From the NCBI GenBank assembly GCA_017510825.1, contig JAFWMA010000004.1:1-40986 (forward strand): a stretch of DNA of 40,986 bases, given 5' to 3'. The notes below the pieces were generated by a model. The model saw only the letters and a program-made list of their open reading frames with translations. It ran no database searches and had not been told where the DNA came from. Origin of the DNA: Clostridia bacterium. Lineage in GTDB: Bacteria > Bacillota > Clostridia > TANB77 > CAG-508. Shown here in pieces: positions 25,540 to 34,625 of the stretch; the stretch's first letter is position 1; each line of letters opens with the position of its first letter. Made by a program: the position numbers and the translations under genes.

Positions 25540-27252
25540 ATGGATTTTGAAAAAGAAATATCTGAACTAATTATTAAAGCAATAGATAACACAGAAATAA
25601 ACAAAGATGAAATACAATCATATTTAGAAACACCTAAAGACAAAACAAATGGTGATATTTCTTTGCCATGCTTTAAATTATCCAAAAAGTTAAAAAAATC
25701 ACCAGTTCAAATTGCTGATGATATAAAAAATAATATAAAAATAGATAACACAAACATTGATAAAATTGATAATATAAATGGATTTTTAAATTTTTATATT
25801 TCAAAAAGAAAAGTTGTTGAAAACACAATAAACGAATTTAATAATCAAAAAGAAAATTATGGACAAGCAAATATTGGACAAGGAAGAAATGTAATAGTCG
25901 AATATTCATCTCCTAATATAGCGAAGCCTTTCCATATTGGCCATTTAAAAACAACGATAATAGGAAATTCATTATACAAAATATATAAATATTTGGGATT
26001 CAACACTATAAGTATAAATCATTTGGGCGATTATGGTACTCAATTTGCAAAATTAATTGTTGCATATCAAAAATGGGGAGATGAATATGATCTTTCTACT
26101 AAGCCAATTGAAAAATTAGCAGAATTATATGTTAGAATAAATCAATTATGTGAAGAAGATGAAAGTGTACTTGAGGAATGCAGAAATACATTCAAAAAAC
26201 TAGAAGACAAAGATCCAGAATACATAAAAATATGGAAAAAATTCAAAGCATATAGCTTAATTGAATTTAATGAAATATATAAACTACTTGGAGTTCACTT
26301 TGATTCAACAAAGGGAGAGGCCTTTTATGCAGATAAAATTGATGAAGTTGAAGAATTGCTTGAGAAATCTGGTAAACTAATCGAATCAAATGGAGCAAGA
26401 ATAATTGATTTATCAAGTGAAGGAATTGACACTCCATGTATTATTAAAAAAGCAAATGGTTCATCAATATATGCAACAAGGGATCTTGCAACAATTTTAT
26501 ATAGAGTTAGAAAATATGATTATTATAAATCTTTATATGTTGTTGGAAATGAACAAAGCCTATATTTTAAGCAAATTTTTGCAGTTGCAAAGTATTTAGG
26601 ATTAGATAAAAAATATATAAATGGACTAGAACATGTAGGATATGGAATGATTCGTCTTCCAGAAGGAAAAATGTCTAGTAGAAAAGGAAATTTTATAAAG
26701 GTAAAAGAGCTCCTAAATGATGCTGTGGAAAAAGTTCAAAATATAATGGAAGATAGAGACATTGAAGATAAAAGAGAAATAGCAAAACAAATAGGAATCG
26801 GAGCCATAATATTTGACAATCTAAAAGAATCAAGAATAAAAGATCAAGTATTTGATATGAAAGAGGCATTAAACTTTAATGGAGAAACTGGACCATATAT
26901 CCAATATACAGCTGTTAGAACAAAAAGTGTTTTAGAAAAAGCTAAATTTAATCCTTCAAAATCTGAAGTAGATTGCAGTTGCCTTACAGATGATTCCTCT
27001 ATAGATGTAGTAAAAACAATAGCAAGATTCCAAAATGTAATTGTTTCAGCAATGAAAAAAAATGAACCTTCATATATATCAAGATACTTAATAGAACTTT
27101 CTAAAAAGTTCAGTAATTTTTACAATAATAATAAAATAATATGTGATGACCCAAAAACACAAGAATCTCGTTTATACTTAACATATATGACCAATATTAC
27201 ACTAATAAATGGATTAAATCTATTAAGCATTGAAGTTCCAGAAAAAATGTAA
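25540..27252 (+). CDS. argS: Arginyl-tRNA synthetase
   Basis: 570 residues, normal length. The N-terminal additional domain (about 1-110) is followed by the class I core: the HIGH motif in SSPNIAKPFHIGHLKTT (near 124-140), the conserved NHLGDYGTQFAKLI, ATRDLATILYR, and the KMSKS-equivalent EGKMSSRKGNFI near 375. The C-terminal DALR anticodon-binding domain is marked by GPYIQYTAVRTKSVL and YISRYLIELSKKFSNFYNN. It charges tRNA-Arg. It lies between phosphofructokinase and the glycosyltransferase pair, probably on one transcript with both. Confidence 0.97.
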   Translation: MDFEKEISELIIKAIDNTEINKDEIQSYLETPKDKTNGDISLPCFKLSKKLKKSPVQIADDIKNNIKIDNTNIDKIDNINGFLNFYISKRKVVENTINEFNNQKENYGQANIGQGRNVIVEYSSPNIAKPFHIGHLKTTIIGNSLYKIYKYLGFNTISINHLGDYGTQFAKLIVAYQKWGDEYDLSTKPIEKLAELYVRINQLCEEDESVLEECRNTFKKLEDKDPEYIKIWKKFKAYSLIEFNEIYKLLGVHFDSTKGEAFYADKIDEVEELLEKSGKLIESNGARIIDLSSEGIDTPCIIKKANGSSIYATRDLATILYRVRKYDYYKSLYVVGNEQSLYFKQIFAVAKYLGLDKKYINGLEHVGYGMIRLPEGKMSSRKGNFIKVKELLNDAVEKVQNIMEDRDIEDKREIAKQIGIGAIIFDNLKESRIKDQVFDMKEALNFNGETGPYIQYTAVRTKSVLEKAKFNPSKSEVDCSCLTDDSSIDVVKTIARFQNVIVSAMKKNEPSYISRYLIELSKKFSNFYNNNKIICDDPKTQESRLYLTYMTNITLINGLNLLSIEVPEKM

Positions 27253-27280
27253 CGACAATTAATATTGTAGGAGGAAAACA

Positions 27281-27748
27281 ATGAAAAAAGTTTTGTTTAT
27301 TTCTAGCGAAGGTGGGCATCTTCATGAATTAAGACAACTGAATATTAAAAAATATAATTACTATATTGTAACAGAAAAAACTGAAGCAACAAAAAGTCTT
27401 CACGAAGAATATGATGATGGGAAAGTAGAATATCTTGCATATGAAACAAGAAAAAGACCATTTAGGTATTTTTTTGTACTAATATATAATTTTTTTAAGA
27501 GTTTAAAGATATTTTTTAAATTTAAACCTGAAGTAATCGTTACAACAGGAACACATACAGCAGTAGAAATGTGTTACATAGCTAAAATTTTTAGGTCAAA
27601 AGTAATATGGATTGAAACATTTGCTAATAGACATTCAAAAACTCTAGCAGGAAGATTAGTCTATCCAATTGCAGACACATTTGTTGTTCAATGGAAAGAA
27701 ATGAAAGAAATATACCCAAAATCAGTTTATTGGGGAAGTATATATTAA
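27281..27748 (+). CDS. Alg14/PssD/CpsF-like glycosyltransferase subunit
   Basis: 155 residues. The N-terminal nucleotide-sugar fold half begins KVLFISSEGGHLHELRQL, characteristic of Alg14-type proteins. A hydrophobic membrane-association helix follows (FFVLIYNFFKSLKIFFKF), then VIVTTGTHTAVEMCYIAKI and VIWIETFANRH. In yeast Alg13/Alg14 and bacterial PssD/PssE or CpsF/CpsG this half anchors the catalytic partner at the membrane and binds the lipid-linked acceptor. The partner gene follows immediately. GTAGGAGG-type ribosome site. Sugar donor cannot be told from sequence. Confidence 0.9.
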   Translation: MKKVLFISSEGGHLHELRQLNIKKYNYYIVTEKTEATKSLHEEYDDGKVEYLAYETRKRPFRYFFVLIYNFFKSLKIFFKFKPEVIVTTGTHTAVEMCYIAKIFRSKVIWIETFANRHSKTLAGRLVYPIADTFVVQWKEMKEIYPKSVYWGSIY

Positions 27749-27762
27749 TAGGAGGATGCAAG

Positions 27763-28251
27763 TTGATTTTTGTAACACTGGGTACACAAGACAAAAAATT
27801 TCCAAGACTACTACAAGCAGTTGAACAAATAAATACAGATGAAAGAATAATCATACAAACAGGGTCAACAGAATATAAAAGTAATAAAAAAAATATTAAA
27901 ATTTATAAATATTTATCACAAGAAGATTTTTTAGATAATATGATGAGAGCAGAAGTAATTATTTCACATGCAGGTGTAGGAACAATAATACAAGGATTAA
28001 AATTGCATAAAAAAATGATTGTTGCTGCAAGATTAAAAAAATATAAAGAACATGTAAATGATCATCAAATGCAAATTTTAAAGACATTTTCAGAAGATGG
28101 ATATATATTACCATTAAATAATTTTGATGACTTGGAAAAACTAATAAATACAGAATTTACACCAAAAGAATTCAAACCAAACAATCAAAATTTTGTTAAA
28201 AAATTAGATAAAGAAATAAATAATCTAACTAAAAGAAAAGGAGCAAAATGA
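27763..28251 (+). CDS. Alg13/PssE/CpsG-like glycosyltransferase catalytic subunit (GT28 C-terminal)
   Basis: 162 residues from the TTG at 27763, chosen because AGGAGG lies seven bases upstream and the protein then begins IFVTLGTQDKKFPRLL, the standard Alg13/PssE N-terminus. A longer upstream frame overlaps the previous gene and is unlikely. Catalytic-domain motifs include ISHAGVGTIIQGLKLHKKMI near 67-86 (the GT28 donor-binding HAG motif) and HVNDHQMQIL. With the preceding Alg14-like protein it should form a two-part transferase that adds the second sugar to a lipid carrier. Its stop overlaps the flippase start by four bases (ATGA). Confidence 0.9.
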   Translation: MIFVTLGTQDKKFPRLLQAVEQINTDERIIIQTGSTEYKSNKKNIKIYKYLSQEDFLDNMMRAEVIISHAGVGTIIQGLKLHKKMIVAARLKKYKEHVNDHQMQILKTFSEDGYILPLNNFDDLEKLINTEFTPKEFKPNNQNFVKKLDKEINNLTKRKGAK

Positions 28252-29699
28252 GTCATAAAAGTCAGTTAGTAAAAAATACAGTTATAATAGCAATTGGAAA
28301 AATAGGTTCACAAATACTATCTTATATATTACTACCACTTTTTACAGCCAAAATGGCTGTTGATGAATATGGAACTTATGATTTAGCATGTACTTTATCT
28401 GTATTTCTCGCACCAATTATTACATTGCTTATGGAAGAAGCAATGTTTAGATTTTTAATAGATGCAAAAACAGAAAAAGAAAAAAAAGATGTTATTAGTC
28501 AAACCGTGATATATACCTTATTAGGATTCACAGTATTCGTACCTTTAGCACTACTGTTTTTTAGTATATACTCAAAATATCCCGCTTCTTTTACTAATGT
28601 ATTTATAATTTTTATAATATCAGATGTCCTTATACTAGTAAGTAGTGCCTTGGCTAGAGGACTAAGCAGAATAAAACTATATTCAGTCACAAATTTTATT
28701 TTGGGAATATCAACTTTAGCAATAACAATAATAATGTTATTAAGCTATCCAAAAGCTGAAGGATTACTTTGGGCCAATACAATAGCAAATTTAATTACAG
28801 CAACCATAGTATTCTATAAATTGAAGATACATCATTACATAGGAAAACCAAATAAAAAGATAATGAAACAAATGGCAAGATATTCAATACCACTAGTTCC
28901 AAACAGTATATCTTGGAGCATTATCAACATGTCAGATAGAATTATTATTACACAAATGATTGATTCTTCAGCAAACGGAATTTATGCAATGGCTAGCAAA
29001 TTTCCAAGTATAATAAATGTGCTTTATAGTTATTTTTATACTGCTTGGAAAGAATCAGCAGCTAAAATAATAAAAGATGAAAACAGAAGCGAAGCATACA
29101 ACAGTATATATCATGATATGCGAAAGTTTTTATATGCAGTAACAATATGTTTAATTGCATCCATGCCAATTGTATTTCCTTTTTTCATAAATAAAAGCTA
29201 CTCAGATGCATATCAGTATATACCAATAATAATGCTTGCAACATATTATTCATGCATTTCAAGCTTTTATGGAGGAATATTCGGTGCTTTCAAAAAAACA
29301 AAAATAATGGGTACAACAACAATTATTGCAGCTATACTAAATTTAATTGTAGATTTAGTTTTAATAAATTTTATTGGAATATATGCTGCATGCATATCAA
29401 CCTTGTTATCAAATATGCTCATAAGCATTTATAGAAAAAACAAACTAAAAAAATATCTAAAACTAAAAGAATTAGATAAAAGAAGATCCTTTGGGATACT
29501 AGTACTAATTTGTTTTGCATATTATTCAAAATTCATTCCAGGATTCTCATATAAACTGTATTGGATTTTTGTATATAGTGCATTACTAATAGCTGTAACA
29601 TATAGTTACAAAATCAATAGAGTTTTTCTACTAAGCTTTTTTAAAAAAATAATAAATCGAAAAAACAAAAATAAAAGTAATAAGGAGGATAATATATGA
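28248..29699 (+). CDS. Wzx-type polysaccharide flippase (MOP superfamily)
   Basis: 483 residues with about 12-14 hydrophobic helices and a short Lys/Asn-rich cytoplasmic tail. The N-terminus (KNTVIIAIGKIGSQILSYI, then MEEAMFRFL) and the central PNSISWSIINMSDRIIITQ motif are typical of oligosaccharide flippases (RfbX/Wzx family). It should move a lipid-linked oligosaccharide across the cytoplasmic membrane. It overlaps both neighbours by four bases (ATGA at start and end), indicating translational coupling with the Alg13-like and GlmM genes. No polymerase or initiating phosphoglycosyltransferase is in the window. Confidence 0.9.
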   Translation: MSHKSQLVKNTVIIAIGKIGSQILSYILLPLFTAKMAVDEYGTYDLACTLSVFLAPIITLLMEEAMFRFLIDAKTEKEKKDVISQTVIYTLLGFTVFVPLALLFFSIYSKYPASFTNVFIIFIISDVLILVSSALARGLSRIKLYSVTNFILGISTLAITIIMLLSYPKAEGLLWANTIANLITATIVFYKLKIHHYIGKPNKKIMKQMARYSIPLVPNSISWSIINMSDRIIITQMIDSSANGIYAMASKFPSIINVLYSYFYTAWKESAAKIIKDENRSEAYNSIYHDMRKFLYAVTICLIASMPIVFPFFINKSYSDAYQYIPIIMLATYYSCISSFYGGIFGAFKKTKIMGTTTIIAAILNLIVDLVLINFIGIYAACISTLLSNMLISIYRKNKLKKYLKLKELDKRRSFGILVLICFAYYSKFIPGFSYKLYWIFVYSALLIAVTYSYKINRVFLLSFFKKIINRKNKNKSNKEDNI

Positions 29700-31057
29700 A
29701 ATACTTTGGAACAGATGGAATTAGAAGAATAGCTAATACAGAACTAACACCAGAATTAGTATATAAAGTTGCTAAAGCAGGAGCATATGTTTTATCCAAA
29801 CATACAGATCATGCACCAACTATATTAATTGGAAGAGACACAAGAATATCAGGTACTCTAATTGAAAGTGCCATGACAGCAGGTTTTTTAAGTTATGGTG
29901 CAAATGTTAAACTTGTTGGAGTAATACCAACACCTGGAATAGCATATTTAACCAAAAAACTAAAAGCAGAAGCAAGTGTTGTTATTTCGGCTTCACACAA
30001 TAAGTATGATTTTAATGGCATAAAATATTTTAGCAATCAAGGAACAAAAATACCAGATTCCTTAGAAGAAGAAATTGAGGAAGTACTGGATTCTGGGAAA
30101 ATAGACGAATTAACAGCACCAAGCAACAAAATAGGAATATCTGAAAATAGAGAAGACTTATTAGATGAATACTTATATTTTTTTAGAAAAAACTTTGAGG
30201 ATGATTTTGAAGAATATGATAAATCAGATTTTAGTGTGGTAATTGATACTGCAAATGGAGCAACATCTGTAATTGCTGAAAAAGTTTTTACAGCATTGGG
30301 AATAAATCACTATATAATAAATAATACACCAAATGGAATTAACATAAACGACAATTGCGGTTCAACACACTTAGAGATGCTAAAAAAATCTGTTGTAGCA
30401 AATAATTGCAGTTTGGGAATAGCTTACGATGGAGACGGAGATAGATGTTTAGCTGTAGATGAAAATGGAAATGAAATTGATGGAGATATTATTTTAGCTA
30501 TTATTTCAAACTACCTAAAAAATAAAAATAAACTAAATAAAGATACTTTGGTTGCAACTGTAATGAGTAATTTAGGGCTAAAAAAATATTGCAAAAACAA
30601 TAATATAACATTTGAAGAAACTACAGTAGGAGATAGATATGTATTAGAAAAAATGTTAGACAAAGGTTATAACTTAGGTGGAGAACAATCAGGACATATC
30701 ATATTTTTAGATTATAATCCAACAGGAGATGGAATACTTACATCAATTATGCTATTAAAAGTAATGCTTGAAAGTAAAAAAAGTGCAGGAGAATTATCAA
30801 AAATAATCAATGTATATCCTCAAGTTTTAATAAATGCAGAAGTAGATTCAGATAAAAAATATGACTACAAAAAAGACAAAGAAATTAAAAAGGCTATAGA
30901 AGAATTAGAAAAGGAATTTGAAGGAAACGGAAGAGTATTAATAAGAACTTCTGGAACAGAACCACTAGTTAGAGTTATGATCGAAGGAGAAGATACAGCA
31001 TATATAACTAAAAGAGCTGAAGAATTAGCTAATCTTATAAAAGAAAAATTAAAATAA
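29696..31057 (+). CDS. glmM: Phosphoglucosamine mutase
   Basis: 453 residues, typical for GlmM. The start MKYFGTDGIRRIANTELTPE, the catalytic phosphoserine loop VVISASHNKYDFNGIK (Ser near 101), the metal-binding loop AYDGDGDRCLAVD near 243, the sugar-specificity loop GGEQSGHI near 327, and the phosphate-binding RTSGTEPLVRVM at the C-terminus are all present. It converts glucosamine 6-phosphate to glucosamine 1-phosphate for UDP-GlcNAc synthesis. Coupling to the flippase by overlap links the supply of amino-sugar nucleotide to surface glycan export. AAGGAGG ribosome site. Confidence 0.96.
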   Translation: MKYFGTDGIRRIANTELTPELVYKVAKAGAYVLSKHTDHAPTILIGRDTRISGTLIESAMTAGFLSYGANVKLVGVIPTPGIAYLTKKLKAEASVVISASHNKYDFNGIKYFSNQGTKIPDSLEEEIEEVLDSGKIDELTAPSNKIGISENREDLLDEYLYFFRKNFEDDFEEYDKSDFSVVIDTANGATSVIAEKVFTALGINHYIINNTPNGININDNCGSTHLEMLKKSVVANNCSLGIAYDGDGDRCLAVDENGNEIDGDIILAIISNYLKNKNKLNKDTLVATVMSNLGLKKYCKNNNITFEETTVGDRYVLEKMLDKGYNLGGEQSGHIIFLDYNPTGDGILTSIMLLKVMLESKKSAGELSKIINVYPQVLINAEVDSDKKYDYKKDKEIKKAIEELEKEFEGNGRVLIRTSGTEPLVRVMIEGEDTAYITKRAEELANLIKEKLK

Positions 31058-31080
31058 TAATACATAAATTTTTGTATTTT

Positions 31081-31103
31081 TTGTAATATTTTTGTAACAA
31101 AAA
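31081..31103. promoter_or_regulatory. Conserved AT-rich upstream element, copy 2
   Basis: A 23-base element reading TTGTAATATTTTTGTAA followed by CAAAAA, 17 bases before a -35 box. It includes the 15-bp palindrome TTTTTGTAACAAAAA and matches 19458-19489. Confidence 0.5.
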
Positions 31104-31119
31104 CTTAATAAAAAAACTA

Positions 31120-31148
31120 TTGAAAAAAATTAAAATATAAGATATTAT
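31120..31148 (+). promoter_or_regulatory. Promoter of the 123-aa membrane protein gene
   Basis: TTGAAA (31120-31125) and TATTAT (31143-31148), 17-base spacer. Confidence 0.65.
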
Positions 31149-31179
31149 ATTTATATACAAAAACAAAGGAGGAAAAACT

Positions 31180-31551
31180 ATGCCAAAAATTGATTTTACA
31201 AATCCATACTTTTCTATTTCTGCAATAGTACTATTTGTATTATGCGTATATTTAGCAAGAAACATGAAATCTAATACGGTTCCATGTATAATGCTATTAG
31301 CATTTTTAGCAATACTAGTTGGTCATGTAATTGAATTGTCAGTATCTAATGTAATTGAAACAACAGTTAAACTTACAATTTGTGTTATTATTGATGAAGC
31401 ATTTACATTTGCATCTTTCTTAGCATTCTTATGGTTAGATAAGGTTCAAGTTGACACATTGCTAAAGAGTAAGAGTAAAGGAAAGAATAAAGGAAAGAGA
31501 GAAGTAATAATCAAGGATGATGGACTTGACATTTTATGGAGACAAGTTTAG
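31180..31551 (+). CDS. Small integral membrane protein, 123 aa
   Basis: Not recognised. Three hydrophobic helices are visible (ISAIVLFVLCVYLA about 11-24; IMLLAFLAILVGHVIEL about 35-51; AFTFASFLAFLWL about 73-85), followed by a very basic Lys/Gly/Ser linker (about 95-107) and a short acidic-aromatic tail (IIKDDGLDILWRQV). It is transcribed alone from its own promoter with a strong AAAGGAGG site and its own terminator. The upstream element shared with the 298-aa gene suggests the two unknowns respond to the same regulator. Confidence 0.8.
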   Translation: MPKIDFTNPYFSISAIVLFVLCVYLARNMKSNTVPCIMLLAFLAILVGHVIELSVSNVIETTVKLTICVIIDEAFTFASFLAFLWLDKVQVDTLLKSKSKGKNKGKREVIIKDDGLDILWRQV

Positions 31552-31560
31552 AAACACTTA

Positions 31561-31594
31561 AAAAATCAATTTCTATTATGAAATTGATTTTTTT
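31561..31594 (+). terminator. Terminator of the 123-aa gene
   Basis: A 13-bp perfect stem AAAAATCAATTTC/GAAATTGATTTTT (31561-31573 with 31580-31592), six-base loop, T-run. Confidence 0.9.
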
Positions 31595-31671
31595 AATATA
31601 CTATGAAAGATTTTCTTTCGCATTATATTTTTTAAGATAACGAAAATGTTGTTTATTTTTTTATATATGTA

Positions 31672-31680
31672 TGCTATAAT
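31672..31680 (+). promoter_or_regulatory. Extended -10 promoter before the sortase remnant
   Basis: TGCTATAAT at 31672-31680; no good -35 at the normal distance (TTGTTT is 20 bases upstream). Confidence 0.5.
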
Positions 31681-31723
31681 ATTTTAGGATAAACTCATAT
31701 ATACAAATGAAAGGGAAGACAAT

Positions 31724-32056
31724 ATGAAAAATGGTTCAATGTTTGCTGATTTAACAGATATATACCAAGGGAAACTAGGAAAAGTAGTAAACATAACAAT
31801 AATTACAGAACAAAAAAAATTAGATTTTAAGGTATTCTCATCATATAATACAGAACCAGATGAAAAAACTTATAATACAACAATTGCACAAGATAATTTT
31901 CATGAATTTAATAAAGACTAAAAAAATAAAAGTGAAATAAATTTTGATGCAAATCCAGTACAATCAAATCAAATAGTAACTTTATTAACATGTTCAAATG
32001 ACACAAACAACAGAATAATAGTACATGCATACTTAATAAATGATAAAAATGAATAA
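31724..32056 (+). pseudogene. Class B sortase remnant with in-frame stop
   Basis: The 65-residue frame beginning MKNGSMFADLTDIYQ matches the middle of class B sortases (the NMKNGSMFADL block just after the catalytic His), and FKVFSSYNTEPDE fits the next strand. A TAA at 31919-31921 interrupts it. The same frame then continues for 44 codons with QIVTLLTCSNDTNNRIIVHAYL, the catalytic Cys (TLxTC) and Arg block of SrtB, to a stop at 32054. The N-terminal membrane anchor and catalytic His are missing, so no active sortase can be made. It still has a GGGAAG ribosome site and an upstream extended -10, so the short N-terminal fragment could be expressed. Confidence 0.82.
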
Positions 32057-32114
32057 ATAATACATAAACAACTAATTTTATGATACAATATAAAAGAATA
32101 AAATGGAGGATAAT

Positions 32115-33062
32115 ATGGTAGATAAAAGAAAAGTTGTACTTGTAGGAACAGGATTTGTTGGCATGAGTATGGCCTATGCATTAGAAAATCAAGGAGGAGT
32201 AAATGAACTAGTCTTAATTGATGTATTAAAAGAAAAAGCAGAAGGCGAAGCTATGGATTTAGCTCACGGTTTAGCTTATGCACCTAACAGAATGGACATA
32301 AGAAGCGGAGATTATGAAGAATGTAAAGATGCAGACATTGTTGTCATTTCAGCAGGATTTAACCAAAAACCTGGTCAAACAAGATTAGATTTATTGAAAA
32401 TAAATGCAGAAATAATGAAAGAAATCACTGAAAAGGTAGTAAAATCAGGTTTTAAAGGAATATTCGTTATTGCATCTAATCCAGTAGATTTAATGACATA
32501 TACTGTACAAAAAGTTTCAAATTTTCCAACAGAAAGAGTAATTGGTTCAGGAACGATTCTCGATACATCTCGATTAAGATATCTAATAGGAGTAGAATTA
32601 GAAATATCACCTAAAAATATTCATACTTATATAATGGGTGAGCATGGAGACTCTTCATTTGCAGTATGGTCACATAGCTATGTAGGTTGCAAACCGCTAA
32701 CCAGTATTGTACGAGATAGGGGAAAAGGACAAGATTTCCTAGATAATCTTTGTAAAAAAGTTCAAAATTCGGCATACGAAATAATAGAAAAAAAGAGAGC
32801 AACTTATTATGGAATAGGATTAGGATTAGCAAAACTAGTAAAATCAATAATCAATAATGAGAATTCAATAACAACTGTATCAACATATATTAATGGTCAC
32901 TACAATCATAGTGGACTATATATAGGAGTACCTGCAGTTATTTCAAATCAAGGAATTAAAGACATACTAAATCTAAGATTAACACCAGAAGAACAAGAAA
33001 AATTTGATTATAGTTTTTCAATTCTAGATGAAATGAAAAATGAAATAGATAAAAAAATATAA
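32115..33062 (+). CDS. ldh: L-lactate dehydrogenase
   Basis: 315 residues from the ATG at 32115; the ATG at 32103 lies inside the GGAGGA ribosome-site context of the second ATG. The Rossmann motif VGTGFVGMSMAYAL, the cofactor aspartate (LVLIDV), the substrate loop NQKPGQTRLDLL with the Gln that marks lactate rather than malate dehydrogenase, NPVDLMTY, the GSGTILDTSRLRY segment, and the catalytic His in IMGEHGDSSF are all present. It reduces pyruvate to L-lactate and regenerates NAD+. It forms a tight pair with fba 18 bases downstream, a fermentative glycolysis unit. Confidence 0.96.
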   Translation: MVDKRKVVLVGTGFVGMSMAYALENQGGVNELVLIDVLKEKAEGEAMDLAHGLAYAPNRMDIRSGDYEECKDADIVVISAGFNQKPGQTRLDLLKINAEIMKEITEKVVKSGFKGIFVIASNPVDLMTYTVQKVSNFPTERVIGSGTILDTSRLRYLIGVELEISPKNIHTYIMGEHGDSSFAVWSHSYVGCKPLTSIVRDRGKGQDFLDNLCKKVQNSAYEIIEKKRATYYGIGLGLAKLVKSIINNENSITTVSTYINGHYNHSGLYIGVPAVISNQGIKDILNLRLTPEEQEKFDYSFSILDEMKNEIDKKI

Positions 33063-33080
33063 GAAAGAGAGGAAATAATT

Positions 33081-34007
33081 ATGTTAGTAACATCTAAAGA
33101 AATGTTAAAAAAATCAATGGAGGAAAAATTTGCAATTGGAGCATTTAATATAAACAATATGGAATTTGTTCAAGCAATAATGGATGCAGCCGCTTCTCAA
33201 AATTCACCTGTAATTTTACAAACATCTGCAGGAGCAATTAAATACGCAAGAATTCCATATTTAAAAAAGATGATTGAAGCAGGATTAGAAGAACATGATA
33301 TTCCAGTAGTATTACATTTGGACCATGGAGCAGATTTTGAAATATGTAAAATGTGTGTAGATAACGGATACACATCAGTAATGATAGATGCATCAAAATA
33401 CGATTTTGAAAAAAATGTAGAAATGACAAAAAAAGTTGTTGATTACGCACATGAACACGGAGTTGTAGTGGAAGCTGAAATTGGAACATTAGCAGGAGTT
33501 GAAGATGATGTTAATGTTGCAGATGATGATGCAAAATACACAAATCCAGAGCAAGCACAAGAATTTGTTGAAAAAACTGGATGTGATTCTTTGGCAATAG
33601 CAATAGGAACAAGTCATGGAGCATATAAATTTAAAGGAGAGGCAAAATTAAGATTTGATATACTAGAGCAAGTAAAATCTTTAATTCCAAATACACCAAT
33701 AGTTCTTCATGGAGCATCTACAGTTATACCTGAATATGTTGAACTATGTAAAAAATATGGAGCTAAACTTCCTGGTGCAAAGGGTGTTCCAGATGAAATA
33801 CTTCACGAAGCAAGCACACGTGGAGTTTCTAAAATTAATGTTGATACAGATTTAAGATTAGCTATGACTGCTGGAGCAAGACAAACATTTGTTGAAAGTC
33901 CAGAAGTTTTTGATCCAAGAACATATTTAGGAGTAGGAAGGTCATATATTCGAGAAACAGTTGAGCACAAGATGAGAGATGTGTTTGGGTGTGCGGGAAA
34001 AGCATAA
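33081..34007 (+). CDS. fba: Fructose-bisphosphate aldolase, class II
   Basis: 308 residues. Zinc ligands and motifs of class II aldolases: VVLHLDHGADFEICKMC (near 77-93), the catalytic GVVVEAEIGTLAGVED (near 129-144), AIGTSHGAYKF (near 174), VLHGAS (near 211), and the substrate-binding KINVDTDLRLAMT near 250. The C-terminus (VEHKMRDVFGCAGKA) matches the YvfG/Gat-like FbaA group. It cleaves fructose 1,6-bisphosphate to triose phosphates. It is co-transcribed with ldh. GAAAGAGAGG ribosome site. Confidence 0.96.
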   Translation: MLVTSKEMLKKSMEEKFAIGAFNINNMEFVQAIMDAAASQNSPVILQTSAGAIKYARIPYLKKMIEAGLEEHDIPVVLHLDHGADFEICKMCVDNGYTSVMIDASKYDFEKNVEMTKKVVDYAHEHGVVVEAEIGTLAGVEDDVNVADDDAKYTNPEQAQEFVEKTGCDSLAIAIGTSHGAYKFKGEAKLRFDILEQVKSLIPNTPIVLHGASTVIPEYVELCKKYGAKLPGAKGVPDEILHEASTRGVSKINVDTDLRLAMTAGARQTFVESPEVFDPRTYLGVGRSYIRETVEHKMRDVFGCAGKA

Positions 34008-34083
34008 ATTACATTAGCTCTAATCTGTAGATTGGGAAATATCTAAGATACTTAGATTTCAATTAAAATAGAAAGGTATTATA

Positions 34084-34539
34084 ATGATTGATACAAAATT
34101 TATTGCAAAAAATCCAACTGCATATCACAATTATGAAATTGTTGATAAAATAGAAGCGGGAATTGTACTTTACGGAACAGAAATTAAATCAATAAGAACA
34201 GGTAAAGTTAATTTAAAAGATAGTTATGCAGTAATAGAAAAAAATGGAGAAATTTTTGTATATTCAATGAATATTACACCATATGAACATGGAAATATAT
34301 ATAATAAAGATCCGCTAAGACCTAAAAAATTACTACTAAATAAAAATGAAATAAACAAGTTAGTTGGAATGACATCAAAAAAAGGATATTCATTAATTCC
34401 AATCAATATGTATTTTAAAGGTAATTTTGTAAAACTTACATTAGGTATTGGAAAAGGCAAGAAGTTATATGATAAAAGAGAAGATATAAAAGAAAAAGAA
34501 TCAAAAATAAAAATGCAAAGATATTTAAAAAACTACTAG
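34084..34539 (+). CDS. smpB: SsrA-binding protein SmpB
   Basis: 151 residues. Full SmpB pattern: AYHNYEIVDKIEAGIVLYGTE, IKSIRTGKVNLKDSYA, the HGNIYNKDPLRPKKLL block, SLIPINMYFKGNFVKL and the basic C-terminal tail KGKKLYDKREDIKEKE, which enters the ribosomal A site. It delivers tmRNA to stalled ribosomes. The ssrA gene, often next door, is not in the following 85 bases or elsewhere that I can see in the window. Confidence 0.97.
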   Translation: MIDTKFIAKNPTAYHNYEIVDKIEAGIVLYGTEIKSIRTGKVNLKDSYAVIEKNGEIFVYSMNITPYEHGNIYNKDPLRPKKLLLNKNEINKLVGMTSKKGYSLIPINMYFKGNFVKLTLGIGKGKKLYDKREDIKEKESKIKMQRYLKNY

Positions 34540-34625
34540 ACAAATTTTTTAAAATGTATTATTATATAATTAGTTTTTAAATAATAGGAAATTTATTTTT
34601 TCTATTTGATACTTAGGAGGAAATA

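Noticed and set aside
34540..34625. tmRNA gene downstream of smpB
   Set aside because: No tRNA-like ends or tag-peptide frame; the gap is only 86 AT-rich bases.
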